A stretch of DNA of 5,237 nucleotides, taken from positions 1-5,237 of the forward strand of contig JAATFY010000233.1 in NCBI GenBank assembly GCA_015654915.1. The letters are read 5' to 3'. Positions 4,926 to 5,237 of the stretch are shown piece by piece. The position numbers and the translations under genes are program-made. Under the pieces are notes generated by a model. The model was given only the letters and a program-made list of their open reading frames with translations, made no database searches and was not told where the DNA came from. Origin of the DNA: Rhodospirillales bacterium. GTDB lineage: Bacteria > Pseudomonadota > Alphaproteobacteria > UBA9219. Every line of letters starts with the position of its first letter. The first letter of the stretch is position 1.

Positions 4926-5237
4926 GTGACCACCGCGACCATGGGCGAAACAACTCGCCGTGATTTTCTGTTCATCGCGACGGGCGCGGTCGGCGTCGTC
5001 GCGGCCGGTGCGGTCGGTTGGCCGCTCGTAAATCAGATGAACCCGGATGCCTCGACGCTGGCGGCCGCCTCCACTGAAGTCGACATCAGCGGCATTGCCG
5101 CCGGTCAGATCGTCACCGTCAAATGGCGTGGCAAGCCCGTCTTCGTGCGCCATCGCACCCCGAAGGAAATCGAGGACGCGCGCGCCACCCCGCTCAGCGA
5201 ATTGCGCGATCCGGCGAGCGATGCCTCGCGCGTTCAG
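4926..5237 (+). CDS. petA: Ubiquinol-cytochrome c reductase Rieske iron-sulfur subunit PetA, N-terminal part (cut by right edge)
   Basis: PetA is the Rieske [2Fe-2S] subunit of the cytochrome bc1 complex; it takes electrons from ubiquinol and passes them to cytochrome c1 on the periplasmic side of the inner membrane. The first 104 codons are present. The N-terminus has a twin-arginine signal RRDFLFIATGA (11-21) running into a hydrophobic anchor to about residue 34, typical of Tat-exported Rieske proteins that keep their anchor. Next come the flexible hinge MNPDASTLAAAS (about 38-49) and the start of the soluble domain, including VDISGIAAGQIVTVKWRGKPVFVRHRT. The two CxH cluster-binding boxes would lie beyond the right edge. 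Start GTG is chosen because of the well-placed GAGGAG; an ATG start at codon 6 would not alter the Tat signal. In this family petA is usually followed by petB and petC, which should lie outside the window. Confidence 0.95.
   Translation, partial: MTTATMGETTRRDFLFIATGAVGVVAAGAVGWPLVNQMNPDASTLAAASTEVDISGIAAGQIVTVKWRGKPVFVRHRTPKEIEDARATPLSELRDPASDASRVQ

Noticed and set aside
1..5237. CRISPR array, insertion sequence, tRNA or rRNA gene
   Set aside because: No regularly spaced repeats, transposase motifs, terminal repeats with target duplications, or tRNA/rRNA signature sequences were seen on either strand by eye.

Overview
The window looks like part of a chromosome from an alphaproteobacterium with fairly high GC. 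This rests on the gene content and order: pal, cpoB and tilS together; a trmL-hemF pair divergent from petA; and a Rieske protein with an uncleaved twin-arginine anchor. I cannot name the genus from sequence alone.

Layout, left to right. Positions 1-2051 carry three leftward genes: pal (peptidoglycan-associated lipoprotein), cpoB/ybgF (periplasmic coiled-coil/TPR partner of Tol-Pal) and tilS (tRNA-Ile lysidine synthetase), which runs off the left edge. A strong intrinsic terminator lies between pal and cpoB, while cpoB and tilS overlap by 16 bp. Positions 2052-2552 hold about 500 bp without a convincing gene but with many short inverted repeats. Positions 2568-3320 encode a rightward 250-residue basic protein that I do not recognise; its DNA is visibly less GC-rich than its neighbours. 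Positions 3353-4716 are a leftward trmL-hemF pair joined by an ATGA overlap: a tRNA wobble-position 2'-O-methyltransferase and the aerobic coproporphyrinogen III oxidase of heme synthesis. From 4926 to the right edge runs the start of petA, the Rieske subunit of the cytochrome bc1 complex, reading away from trmL.

How the genes fit together. Pal and CpoB belong to the Tol-Pal envelope system, which keeps the outer membrane attached to peptidoglycan and constricting at division. TilS and TrmL both modify the tRNA wobble position. HemF makes heme precursor and PetA begins the bc1 operon, so that end serves aerobic respiration. These are conserved housekeeping genes. The part that does not fit is 2052-3320: an unrecognised gene and a dyad-rich spacer occupy the place upstream of pal where tolB normally sits. 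No complete new system is demonstrated; the orphan gene and its control-like spacer are the best candidates for something undescribed.
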